64,000 nt of DNA from positions 1 to 64,000 of the forward strand of contig NZ_JAVBHX010000001.1 of assembly GCF_030732065.1 (NCBI RefSeq). The letters are read 5' to 3'. Made by a program: the position numbers and the translations under genes. The notes below the pieces were generated by a model. The model worked only from the letters and a program-made list of their open reading frames with translations. It ran no database searches and was not told the DNA's origin. The stretch comes from Oceanimonas aquatica (lineage in GTDB: Bacteria > Pseudomonadota > Gammaproteobacteria > Enterobacterales > Aeromonadaceae). Positions 19,690-27,658 of this stretch are shown here, piece by piece; position 1 is the first letter of the stretch; every line of letters starts with the position of its first letter.

Positions 19690-19875
19690 TCCTGGACACT
19701 TCTCTTGCTAAGCTGATTTTTCATCAATCATTGCTTACATGGGGACAAGACTACAGCACATTTTTTCTTGATGGATTCGTTCATTGTTGTAGTACTCCAA
19801 CTAGATACCCAGACCATCTTGCAGCTAATCAAGTGTGCTGTAAACCTTCTTCCTGAAAGTCACTTGTAGAATTCC
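19690..19875 (-). pseudogene. Decayed IS481/IS3-type transposase, C-terminal remnant
   Basis: Read on the minus strand, one frame gives VTFRKKVYSTLD*LQDG, then LEYYNNERIHQEKMCC, then M*AMIDEKSA*QEK. This follows the C-terminal pattern of IS481-like DDE transposases (TFRKK.Y..L.ELQ..LD..L.YYNNERTHQGKMCCGRTPM), with several in-frame stops. Only the last roughly 60 codons remain. It marks past insertion between the flagellin block and the Pse operon. Confidence 0.75.
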
Positions 19876-19920
19876 TACAATATCGTCTTAAGGAAGTATG
19901 AAGGAGAGTAACATGAAAAA

Positions 19921-19950
19921 AGATAGTTCCTTGATTTAGGATAAACGGCC
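19921..19950 (-). repeat. Solo terminal repeat of the IS5-type element
   Basis: Positions 19921-19941 match 93-113 of the window at 20 of 21 bases, and the outer part still resembles the GGCGTTG end. No transposase start follows, so it is a fragment or a non-autonomous remnant. Confidence 0.65.
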
Positions 19951-20131
19951 CAGTTTTCATTTAAGAGGAATAAGCAAAGTCAGTAGCACTTTTTTATCAG
20001 CAATGCTTTCAGAACTTTTATCAAGTTTGGTAAACCTCAATTATTCAAGGTTAGTGTTAGATTAAGTCAGGAATAATAAACCGCACCTTTGTATAACACA
20101 TCAGTTGCAATTAATTTTCATGTAAAACGTT

Positions 20132-21190
20132 TTATTCATAAAACAAATTCCAATTCGTTGGTTGACCGTAACTAACACTTTCTTTTAATAACTTACCAAT
20201 TAATGAATCAAAATATTTAGGAGCTAAACCATAACCTGGTCTTACACTGCGTATCGCATCTTCAGTTACAATGCTGTCGGCCTTTAGATCTTTAACGAAA
20301 TAAAGCGAGCGGCGGAACTTAATATTACCCTGTTCACTGGACTTACGTCCGTAATCAATCTTTCCAAGCGCTTGCCAAGCTGTTTTGGTATCGTTGCACA
20401 GGGTTGTGAGTTCAGCAGGTTCAAGTGAGAAACTGTCGTCCGGGCTACCACCATTACGATCGAGAGTAAAGTGCTTTTCAATAATGGACGCACCCATAAC
20501 AACGCTGGCGATGGCTGTGGTGTTATCCAAGGTGTGATCTGACAGACCAGTTACCAAACCAAAGCGCTCAATCATGTCCGGGATTGTACGCAGGTTGTAA
20601 TCTTCTGCTGGTGCCGGATAGCCACTAACACAGTGAAGAATAGCCAGCTCCTTGCAACCACCTTCCCGCGCGGCCTCTATGGCTTCCTGAATTTCTTCTG
20701 CATCAGCCATGCCGGTTGAAATGATCATCGGCTTGCCGGTGCTGGCTACATATTTGATAAGAGGCAGATCAACGGCTTCAAAAGAAGCAATTTTGTAGGC
20801 GGGTGCATTCAGCTCTTCCAACAGATCGACTGCGGTGTTATCGAATGGTGAGCTGAAGATGGTAATGCCAAGTTTACGAGCGTGTTCAAAAAGTGGCTTG
20901 TGCCACTCCCAGGGCATATGAGCTTCTTCATATAGATCGTAAAGTGTGCGGCCGTCCCACAAGCCACCTTTGATCTGAAATTCTTCTCTGTTTCTGTTAA
21001 GTGTAATGGTGTCGGCAGTATAGGTTTGTAATTTAACAGCATCTGCACCTGCTTTTTTTGCTTCTTCAATAATACGAAGAGCAGTTTCTAGCTTCCCGTT
21101 ATGGTTGGCAGACAGTTCAGCAATAATATAAGGACTAGTATCAGCAGCAATTTGGCGCCCAGCAATATTAATACTCGGAAGGTTAGCCAT
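20132..21190 (-). CDS. pseI: Pseudaminic acid synthase
   Basis: Condenses 2,4-diacetamido-2,4,6-trideoxy-L-altrose with phosphoenolpyruvate to give pseudaminic acid. NeuB-family TIM barrel (YIIAELSANHNGKLETAL, KLQTYTADT, IISTGMA, LHCVSGYPAP, GLSDHT, IEKHFTLDR) followed by a C-terminal SAF/antifreeze-like domain (RRSLYFVKDLKADSIVTEDA). The 352-residue form starting MANLPSIN is preferred because GAGAGA lies ten bases upstream and pseH ends just before it; the ATG at 21205 would overlap pseH. It is the last gene of pseBCFGHI. Confidence 0.93.
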   Translation of the reverse strand: MANLPSINIAGRQIAADTSPYIIAELSANHNGKLETALRIIEEAKKAGADAVKLQTYTADTITLNRNREEFQIKGGLWDGRTLYDLYEEAHMPWEWHKPLFEHARKLGITIFSSPFDNTAVDLLEELNAPAYKIASFEAVDLPLIKYVASTGKPMIISTGMADAEEIQEAIEAAREGGCKELAILHCVSGYPAPAEDYNLRTIPDMIERFGLVTGLSDHTLDNTTAIASVVMGASIIEKHFTLDRNGGSPDDSFSLEPAELTTLCNDTKTAWQALGKIDYGRKSSEQGNIKFRRSLYFVKDLKADSIVTEDAIRSVRPGYGLAPKYFDSLIGKLLKESVSYGQPTNWNLFYE

Positions 21191-21194
21191 ATGT

Positions 21195-21716
21195 TTATCT
21201 CTCATTATTTGTGTTCCATTCGCTTGAAATCAAACCAAAGCAAATAACATCATGGTACTGTTGCCCATCAAAGTATTGATCACGCAGCCTGCCTTCTTCT
21301 TCAAAGCCTAAGCGCAAATGAAAGCATATGGAGGGTTCGTTATAGCTCAACGCTTGGCCACATACTTTATGTAAGCCAGCAGTAGTAAATGCATAATGTA
21401 ATGATGCTTGCCCGAGCAATTTTCCAGTTCCTTTGGGTGCCCCTGGTGCAGCATAAAAACCCCAGTCTGCCACCCCACCATCAGTAATTTGGTGAATATT
21501 AATAAATCCGAGGGGCTTGGCATCAATTTCAAAAATCAATAGGTGATAAGTGCTATCTTGAGATACTCGCTCAAACCAATGGGAGTGTTCAGCCAACGTA
21601 ATTTCATGCTGTCTGTACATATATCGTCGCACATCTGAATGGTTGCGCCACCCTAATACAAATTCGAGATCACTCTCGAGCATAGGGCGTACTTTTATAT
21701 GTGAATTTTTATTCAT
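21195..21716 (-). CDS. pseH: Pse-pathway GNAT N-acetyltransferase
   Basis: Acetylates the 4-amino group of UDP-4-amino-4,6-dideoxy-N-acetyl-beta-L-altrosamine. It is a 173-residue GNAT protein with RPMLESDLEFVLGWRN at the start, the acetyl-CoA loop GAPKGTGKLLGQ near 90-101, and YNEPSICFHLRLGFEEEG near 125-142. The order within the operon (after pseG, before pseI) agrees. Its start is one base after the pseG stop. Confidence 0.9.
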   Translation of the reverse strand: MNKNSHIKVRPMLESDLEFVLGWRNHSDVRRYMYRQHEITLAEHSHWFERVSQDSTYHLLIFEIDAKPLGFINIHQITDGGVADWGFYAAPGAPKGTGKLLGQASLHYAFTTAGLHKVCGQALSYNEPSICFHLRLGFEEEGRLRDQYFDGQQYHDVICFGLISSEWNTNNER

Positions 21717-21717
21717 A

Positions 21718-22812
21718 TCATGATTCCAGACGCTTTATTACTGTGTCAGCACCATAGCCATCGAGTATATCTGCAGCAGCTTGACTCATTTTTTTAAGCT
21801 GGAGTGGTTGTGCTACTAACGCTGCTAACATATTTGATATACATGAGCTAAGATGATCATTATTAGATAGAACTCGGGCAGCGTTTGCTTTTTCAAGGTT
21901 ATTAGCAATTGTCTGCTGATTATCAGCCAAGACCACCATTACAGTAGGCAAGCCCAAACAACACCGCTCCCAGGATGTGGCTCCAGCAGCGCCTATGGCC
22001 AGATCACTATCGGCCATCAATTGGGCCATGTTACTAACCCCCACCTTGACTTCTGTTGACCATGGCAGTGTTTCGGCTTGTTGGATTACTCTTTCTAACC
22101 AGGGAGCTGTTGCTCCCATCACCACCATAATTCTGCAATCGGCCGGAAGTTCGCTGTCACGCAGTGCTTCAAGCACTTGTCCGGTTACATTGTCTTTATC
22201 CACTCCGCCCATGGTGATCAGCAATTGGCGTAGTGCCGGTTGGCGACGGCGCTGCTGGCTGTAAGGCCGTAGTTCGGCAAACTCCGGGCGCAGCAATGCG
22301 TATTGGGAGCCACATAGCAGCTCGCAATTATCAGGCACCAAGGGGCGATAGTCTGCTGCGCTGCGGCCAAAGGTCTGATCCAGCAATAGGTTGCACTGGT
22401 GTTCACGGTCGGCCAGATCATCAATCACCATAATACGGGCGGCAACCTCGGCTGCCTGCTGCTCCCAACCAATGTCCAGTGCATAGTGATCCGCTACCAG
22501 CCAGTCTACGGGCTGATTGCTGAGAACAGCGCGGGTCTGTTCGGCGTCCTGCTGCCAGGTGACACCCAGCCAAGGGGCGTGATCATTCCAGTTCAGCTCT
22601 GCTGATGCATGCTCTGCTTTATCACCAGCCGGCAGTAAATGCAATGAAAAGCCTTTCGCGGCAATCAGGTCACCTAGGTGCCCTTTGTGTTCACGGCAGA
22701 TAAACAGGCATTCATGGCCTTGACGTTTCAGCTCTTCGGCCAGCGTAAAGCAGCGCATAACATGACCGGTGCCAATTTGAATGGAGGCATCGGCGCGAAA
22801 GGCGATGTTCAT
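21718..22812 (-). CDS. pseG: UDP-2,4-diacetamido-trideoxy-altropyranose hydrolase
   Basis: Removes UDP from the fourth pathway intermediate to free 2,4-diacetamido-2,4,6-trideoxy-L-altrose. The 364-residue GT-B-like protein opens with IAFRADASIQIGTGHVMRC, the family signature with the catalytic histidine in GTGHVMR, and has ITMGGVDKDNVTGQVL near 205 and GAAGATSWERCCLGLP near 280. Its start overlaps the pseF stop by four bases. Confidence 0.93.
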   Translation of the reverse strand: MNIAFRADASIQIGTGHVMRCFTLAEELKRQGHECLFICREHKGHLGDLIAAKGFSLHLLPAGDKAEHASAELNWNDHAPWLGVTWQQDAEQTRAVLSNQPVDWLVADHYALDIGWEQQAAEVAARIMVIDDLADREHQCNLLLDQTFGRSAADYRPLVPDNCELLCGSQYALLRPEFAELRPYSQQRRRQPALRQLLITMGGVDKDNVTGQVLEALRDSELPADCRIMVVMGATAPWLERVIQQAETLPWSTEVKVGVSNMAQLMADSDLAIGAAGATSWERCCLGLPTVMVVLADNQQTIANNLEKANAARVLSNNDHLSSCISNMLAALVAQPLQLKKMSQAAADILDGYGADTVIKRLES

Positions 22813-23513
22813 TCAGCCACCACATTGGCCTGCATGGCTTTGAACAGCCACTCGGCACGGGTCCAGTCTTCCGGGGTATCGATATCCTGCACCCGGTGCC
22901 GGGGCAGCTTTACCGGTACCGAGCCGCCGGCAAAGAGTGGTTTTTCGGCCAGCCAGGCTGCTGCTGTGCCCCAGTAGAACTGGCCCGCATCGTGCCAGGC
23001 TTCTTCCAGATCCTGAGAGCGGGTCATGAAATGTTCGGGGTTAAACATGGCCACACTCCCTTGCCCGGTAATGCGAATGGCCCGCTGAATGGGGAAGGCA
23101 TAGCTGGTAACCGAAAAGGCGTAATCATGCGCTGTGCCATTGAGCAGTTGCCAGCCTTGCTGAAGATCTTCGGCTGACACAAAGGGCGCCGTGGCATAAA
23201 TGCAGCAGGCATAATCAACAGAACCTTCATGTTCTTGAAGCCACTGCACCGCATGGCGTATCACCGGAATGGTGCCAGCGTAGTCGTCGGACAATTCTGT
23301 CGGCCGCATAAAAGGAACTTGTGCTCCCCATTGCCTGGCCGTTTCCGCAATCTCGATATCATCCGTGGAAACGATAATTTTATCGAAACAGCCGCTGGCC
23401 TTTGCCGCCTCAATAGACCAGGCAATCATGGGCTTGCCACAAAACGCTTTGATGTTTTTGCGCGGAATACGCTTGCTGCCGCCCCGGGCAGGGATAATGG
23501 CAACTCGGATCAT
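22809..23513 (-). CDS. pseF: Pseudaminic acid cytidylyltransferase
   Basis: Activates pseudaminic acid to CMP-Pse, the donor for glycosyltransfer. The 234-residue protein has the nucleotidyltransferase opening IPARGGSKRIPRKNIK, then IVSTDDIEIAETA and CCIYATAPFVSAEDL, matching PseF. Four-base overlaps with pseC and pseG show tight coupling. Confidence 0.94.
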   Translation of the reverse strand: MIRVAIIPARGGSKRIPRKNIKAFCGKPMIAWSIEAAKASGCFDKIIVSTDDIEIAETARQWGAQVPFMRPTELSDDYAGTIPVIRHAVQWLQEHEGSVDYACCIYATAPFVSAEDLQQGWQLLNGTAHDYAFSVTSYAFPIQRAIRITGQGSVAMFNPEHFMTRSQDLEEAWHDAGQFYWGTAAAWLAEKPLFAGGSVPVKLPRHRVQDIDTPEDWTRAEWLFKAMQANVVAE

Positions 23514-24667
23514 GCTGTTGCCTTCTCCAGAACTGCGTTCAGCACCTGAATAACTTCATCCTGCTGCTCATCAGTCAGCCCCTGATACATTGGCAGGCTG
23601 ATCGCTTCGCTGTAGTACTGCTCCGCTTGCGGGTAATCGCCCTGCTTAAAGCCCATGTTCTGGTAGTAGGGTTGGGTATGCACCGGAATATAATGCAGGT
23701 TTACGCCAACACCCTGCTCTCTCAGCTGTTCAAACACCTGACGATGAGTTTTACCGTGCAGGCGAACAACATACAGGTGTAACCCGGAGTAACTGTCGGG
23801 CTGCTGCCAGGGAGTGATAACCGGCAGGTTTTGCAGCAATTCATCGTAGCGCCTGGCCAGCTGATGTCGGTGGGCTACAAAGGAATCCAGCCGTTCCATC
23901 TGACTGATGCCCAGTGCCGCCTGCAACTCGGTCATACGGTAGTTGTAACCGAGTTCTATCTGCTGGTAATACCAAGGACCATCTGGCTCATGAGTCATAA
24001 GTTGTGGCTCACGAGTCACGCCATGGTTGCGATACAGCTTCATCTTCTCGGCTAGCTGATCATCGTTAGTTAGCGCCATGCCGCCTTCGGCAGTGGTGAT
24101 GATTTTCACCGGATGGAAGCTGAACACAGTAATGTCGCTGTAGCGACCGTTTCCGATGTACTCGCCCTGATACTTGCCACCAATGGCGTGAGAAGCGTCT
24201 TCAATCACCTTGAAGCCGTATCGCTGTGCTAGTACATGTATGGCCGCCATATCGCAGGGCTGGCCACAAAGATGCACGGCTACCAGCACCTTTGGCAGGC
24301 GGCCTTCGCACTCGGCCACTTCCAGCTTGGTGGCCAATGCCTTGGGGCAAAGGTTATAAGTGCGTGGGTCTATATCGACAAAATCCACTTGGGCGCCACA
24401 ATATAAGCCGCAGTTGGCGGAGGCGACAAACGTGATGGGAGTGGTCCACAGCCAGTCTCCTTTGCCAAGACCCAATGCCAGGCAGGCGATATGCAGTGCA
24501 CTGGTTGCGCTGTTGGTAGAGAGAGCGTGTTTAGCTCCTACCTTGGTGGCAACGGTATGCTCAAACAGTGGTACTTTGGGACCCTGAGTAAGAAAGTCAG
24601 AATTGAGCACCTCAACCACCGCATCAATATCGGCCTGGGTGATTTCCTGTTTACCGTAGGGGATCAT
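23510..24667 (-). CDS. pseC: UDP-4-amino-4,6-dideoxy-N-acetyl-altrosamine transaminase
   Basis: PLP-dependent DegT/DnrJ/EryC1/StrS aminotransferase that aminates the C4 keto sugar made by PseB, with glutamate as donor. The 385-residue protein shows MIPYGKQEITQADIDAV, the PLP region VIEDASHAIGG near 157-167, and the catalytic lysine in FSFHPVKIITTAEGG near 187. Its ATG overlaps the pseB stop codon by one base. Confidence 0.95.
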   Translation of the reverse strand: MIPYGKQEITQADIDAVVEVLNSDFLTQGPKVPLFEHTVATKVGAKHALSTNSATSALHIACLALGLGKGDWLWTTPITFVASANCGLYCGAQVDFVDIDPRTYNLCPKALATKLEVAECEGRLPKVLVAVHLCGQPCDMAAIHVLAQRYGFKVIEDASHAIGGKYQGEYIGNGRYSDITVFSFHPVKIITTAEGGMALTNDDQLAEKMKLYRNHGVTREPQLMTHEPDGPWYYQQIELGYNYRMTELQAALGISQMERLDSFVAHRHQLARRYDELLQNLPVITPWQQPDSYSGLHLYVVRLHGKTHRQVFEQLREQGVGVNLHYIPVHTQPYYQNMGFKQGDYPQAEQYYSEAISLPMYQGLTDEQQDEVIQVLNAVLEKATA

Positions 24668-25665
24668 CAGATGCTGCCTATTTTTCCACGATTTACTTTA
24701 ATCCAGCTTTGCAATTCAGCATCTGTCATCCAGTCGGCATTATTATCGCTGGCGTAAACGAAGCCTTCTGGTACTTTTTTGCCGTTCTTGATGCGTTTTT
24801 CACAGTTGGACCAGCCATGAATGCTGGGCAAAATTTTGAAATGCTCGTCGTATTCATAGGTGTAGTGGGCATCTTCAGCGCTGATCATTTGTTCATGCAG
24901 CTTCTCGCCGGGGCGAATGCCAATCAATTCCTGCTTGGCTTCGGGGGCAACTACGCGGGCCAGATCTGTTACCTTCATGGAAGGGATTTTTTTCACATAA
25001 ATCTCGCCACCCACCATGTCTTCAAAGGCATGCCATACCAGCTCAACACCCTGTTCGAGTGAGATCATAAAGCGGGTCATCCGAGGATCTGTAATGGGCA
25101 ATACGCCCTGATCCTTAAGTGACATGAAGAAAGGAATGACCGAGCCTCGTGAGCCCATGACATTGCCATAGCGAACAACGGAAAAGCGGGTACCGTGCTC
25201 ACCGGAGTAGGAGTTACCAGCTACAAACAGCTTGTCGGATGCCAGTTTGGTGGCGCCATAAAGGTTGATGGGGCTGCTGGCCTTGTCTGTTGAGAGAGCC
25301 ACAACGCCTTTAACTCCCTTGTCGATGCAGGCATCGATCAAATTCATGGCGCCGTTGATATTGGTTTTAACGCACTCGAACGGGTTGTATTCGGCGGTGG
25401 GCACTATTTTGGTGGCGGCGGCATGCACCACATAGTCGACACCATCCAGGGCTCGATAAAGGCGATCCTTGTCGCGTACATCGCCTATAAAGAAGCGGAT
25501 TCGTTCATCGTGCTGGAACTTGGCGGCCATCTCCCACTGCTTCATCTCGTCTCGGGAGAACACGATCAGCTTTTTGGGGTTGTAACGGGCCAGTGTCATG
25601 GGGACGAAGGTGTTACCGAAGGAGCCTGTCCCTCCCGTGATGAGGATGGTTTTGTTGGAGAGCAT
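24667..25665 (-). CDS. pseB: UDP-N-acetylglucosamine 4,6-dehydratase (inverting)
   Basis: First enzyme of pseudaminic acid synthesis: 4,6-dehydration with C5 inversion of UDP-GlcNAc. It is an extended SDR protein of 332 residues with the NAD loop TGGTGSFGNTFV near 10-21 and the RYGNVMGSRGSVIPFF region. The catalytic Y-x3-K is in NLYGATKLASDK. The start at 25665 (MLSNKTILITGG) matches family length, and the longer frame adds sequence not expected in the family. It is the promoter-proximal gene of the operon. Confidence 0.95.
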   Translation of the reverse strand: MLSNKTILITGGTGSFGNTFVPMTLARYNPKKLIVFSRDEMKQWEMAAKFQHDERIRFFIGDVRDKDRLYRALDGVDYVVHAAATKIVPTAEYNPFECVKTNINGAMNLIDACIDKGVKGVVALSTDKASSPINLYGATKLASDKLFVAGNSYSGEHGTRFSVVRYGNVMGSRGSVIPFFMSLKDQGVLPITDPRMTRFMISLEQGVELVWHAFEDMVGGEIYVKKIPSMKVTDLARVVAPEAKQELIGIRPGEKLHEQMISAEDAHYTYEYDEHFKILPSIHGWSNCEKRIKNGKKVPEGFVYASDNNADWMTDAELQSWIKVNRGKIGSI

Positions 25666-26011
25666 GCCGATTCTCTGGTGCAATAGAATGAACCTGATTC
25701 TAAGCAAAATGTATGCCTGTTTACAGGGCATGATGACAAGCGCCATTTTCCCGCCACAGACTGCCTCCAAGTTTGACCTGACTGCCCTGCTCAAGATTGA
25801 AAATTAGTCACCTACTTTTCCAAGTTTGATCCTGATCAATATTGTTCGACTTTTTGCGTCTATCTTTGTCGAGTTGTTTTGACGCTTGTGTCAGAATTAC
25901 GACTCATATGGTTTCATGTGTGTACCGCTTCAATGTTATGCTGGTGTCGAGCTAGGGATAAGCTCTGAAATTAAATTTAATAACCAACTGAATTTAAAGG
26001 ATATTTACCCT
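25666..26011. other. Divergent control region pseB / flrA (346 bp)
   Basis: AT-richer than the genes around it. It must carry the pseB promoter (minus) and the flrA promoter (plus). A perfect FNR-type palindrome lies at 25826-25839. A possible sigma-70 -35 (TTGACG at about 25879) lacks a clear -10 at proper spacing. Confidence 0.55.
25826..25839. promoter_or_regulatory. FNR-type box TTGAT-N4-ATCAA
   Basis: TTGATCCTGATCAA is a perfect match to the FNR/EtrA half-site arrangement. It lies 173 bases upstream of flrA and 161 upstream of pseB, so it could control either gene by oxygen. CRP-like proteins bind related palindromes, so CRP is an alternative. Confidence 0.5.
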
Positions 26012-27460
26012 ATGGGCTTTAATGGCTGTGTCTTGATCATGGATCATAACCAGGAACGGCGGTCAAGACTGGAAGCTATCCTTTCCTTTATGCAGGTGCA
26101 GTGGCGCAGCGGCAGCCGCGCCAATGATCTGGCGTGGTTGCGGGAGCAACCCCATACCATGACGGTACTGTTGGGGGAAACGGACTTTCCGCCCGCCGAG
26201 TTGCTGAAAGAGCATCCCCATCATGTGTTTATTACGCTCAACCCTTGCCGCACCAGGGCGACTAATCTGCTGGGCGCCATTAATGAACTGACCTACGACG
26301 AGCTCACCCGGCTGCTGGGGCAGGCCGAGCAATGGCGGCCAGTGGCGCAAGGACATCAGCATGAGCAGTGCCTGAAGGAATTACTGGTGGGAGAGAGCCC
26401 CGCCATGCAGTCGGTAAAAGGGCTTATTCGTCAGGTGGCCGACAAGCAGGCCAATGTGCTGTTGCTGGGGGAGTCGGGTACCGGCAAGGAAGTGATCGCC
26501 CGGGCCATTCATTCATTGTCGCAACAGGCGAAGGGACCCTTTGTGCCCATTAACTGTGGAGCCATTCCGGCGGAGCTGCTGGAAAGCGAGCTGTTTGGTC
26601 ATGAAAAGGGCGCCTTTACCGGCGCGGTATCGGCCCGTAAGGGGCGCTTCGAGCTGGCCGATGGCGGCACCCTGTTCCTGGATGAAATTGGCGACATGCC
26701 CCTGCCCATGCAGGTAAAGCTGCTGCGGGTGTTGCAGGAACGCAGTTTTGAGCGGGTAGGGGGCACGCGGCCCATCAAGGCCAATGTGCGGGTCATTGCC
26801 GCCACCCACCGGGATCTGGAAGAAATGATCCAGGAGCAGCGCTTTCGGGAAGATCTCTACTACCGGCTCAACGTGTTTCCGATCACGGCGCCGCCCCTGC
26901 GTGAACGAAAAGACGATATTGCCCTGCTGCTGAAAGAGCTGGTGGCGCGCCACCGCAGCGAGCACCGCGTGGATCTGGGCTTTTCGCCGGCGGCCATTCA
27001 GACCCTGCAGGGGTATCGCTGGCCCGGCAATGTACGCGAGTTGTCGAACCTGGTGGAGCGCATGATGATCCTGTGCCCCGATCAGCAAGTGGAGCCGGGC
27101 GATCTGCCGGAAAAATACCGGGGCGATTATGTACCTGCGTCGTTCGATGACATGGACGAGCAGGCAGCTCTGGCGTCCATTTTTTCCGATGAACCCGTCG
27201 AGTTCGATGAAGAAGGGGCTACCTTTTTTGATTTTGAACCGGAAGACGACACCCCGGTCATGAACGGTGAGCTGCACATTCCCGATCTCGCCACCGAGTG
27301 CTTCAACCTCAAGGAAATGCTGGCCAATATCGAGGTCGACATGATCGGCAAGGCGCTGGACGCCCACGACGGCGTGGTGGCCCGGGCCGCCGAGCACCTG
27401 GGCATGCGCCGCACCACCCTGGTGGAGAAGATGAAGAAGTACGGGATTGGGCGGGATTGA
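26012..27460 (+). CDS. flrA: Flagellar master regulator FlrA (FleQ type)
   Basis: Sigma-54 enhancer-binding activator at the top of the polar flagellar cascade. The 482-residue protein has a degenerate receiver (no phospho-acceptor Asp in the usual place), an AAA+ core with Walker [16 protein letters not shown], the sigma-54 contact loop EKGAFTGAV and Walker [12 protein letters not shown], and a C-terminal Fis-type helix-turn-helix ([25 protein letters not shown]). The start at 26012 has AAAGGAT nine bases before; the upstream in-frame TTG region is not family-like. It probably activates flrBC and basal-body operons. FlrA/FleQ often responds to c-di-GMP. Confidence 0.96.
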   Translation: MGFNGCVLIMDHNQERRSRLEAILSFMQVQWRSGSRANDLAWLREQPHTMTVLLGETDFPPAELLKEHPHHVFITLNPCRTRATNLLGAINELTYDELTRLLGQAEQWRPVAQGHQHEQCLKELLVGESPAMQSVKGLIRQVADKQANVLLLGESGTGKEVIARAIHSLSQQAKGPFVPINCGAIPAELLESELFGHEKGAFTGAVSARKGRFELADGGTLFLDEIGDMPLPMQVKLLRVLQERSFERVGGTRPIKANVRVIAATHRDLEEMIQEQRFREDLYYRLNVFPITAPPLRERKDDIALLLKELVARHRSEHRVDLGFSPAAIQTLQGYRWPGNVRELSNLVERMMILCPDQQVEPGDLPEKYRGDYVPASFDDMDEQAALASIFSDEPVEFDEEGATFFDFEPEDDTPVMNGELHIPDLATECFNLKEMLANIEVDMIGKALDAHDGVVARAAEHLGMRRTTLVEKMKKYGIGRD

Positions 27461-27483
27461 CCGGCTCATTTGCGCGTAAGTCA

Positions 27484-27514
27484 GTCATGCCGGCCTTGAG
27501 CCGGCATCTTTTTC
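27484..27514 (+). terminator. REP-like hairpin copy 5 acting as flrA terminator
   Basis: Arms ATGCCGGC / GCCGGCAT with loop CTTGA, followed by TTTTTC, 24 bases after the flrA stop. It carries the GTCAT...GATC-type frame of the dispersed repeat. Confidence 0.75.
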
Positions 27515-27536
27515 AATGCGACCCTGGGTGCCACAA

Positions 27537-27562
27537 GATTCCGGCTCGGTGGCCGGAATGAC
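27537..27562. repeat. REP-like hairpin, copy 6
   Basis: Reverse complement of the 13860-13885 copy with one difference in 26 bases. Confidence 0.75.
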
Positions 27563-27618
27563 AGCGTGACTTGTTCCCTCCCCTTGGCAAGGGAAGGGGC
27601 AGGGTGTGGTTTTTATTT

Positions 27619-27658
27619 TGCTCATGGCACGTATTTTGAATAATGCGTGCCATGAGCA
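27619..27658 (+). promoter_or_regulatory. Inverted repeat and sigma-54-like promoter over the flrB start
   Basis: Thirteen-base perfect arms, 27619-27631 and 27646-27658 (left TGCTCATGGCACG), flank a 14-base centre; the right arm contains the flrB ATG. Within it TGGCACGTATTTTGAA (27625-27640) fits TGGCACG-N4-TTGCW with one change in the -12 element. The predicted start of transcription (about 27651) would make the flrB message leaderless. Confidence 0.5.

Larger units (their letters stand above)
19615..20131. other. Intergenic region with insertion-sequence remnants (517 bp)
   Basis: AT-rich region between two tail-to-tail gene blocks. It holds a decayed transposase C-terminus (19690-19875, minus), an inverted pair CTGACAGT / ACTGTCAG at 19637-19679 that may be old IS ends, and a solo copy of the IS5-type terminus at 19921-19950. 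From 19951 to 20131 I see nothing recognisable. Confidence 0.7.
27461..27642. other. Intergenic region flrA / flrB
   Basis: Contains two REP-like hairpins, the first followed by TTTTT and able to end the flrA transcript, then the flrB promoter-like site and inverted repeat at 27619-27658. Confidence 0.7.
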
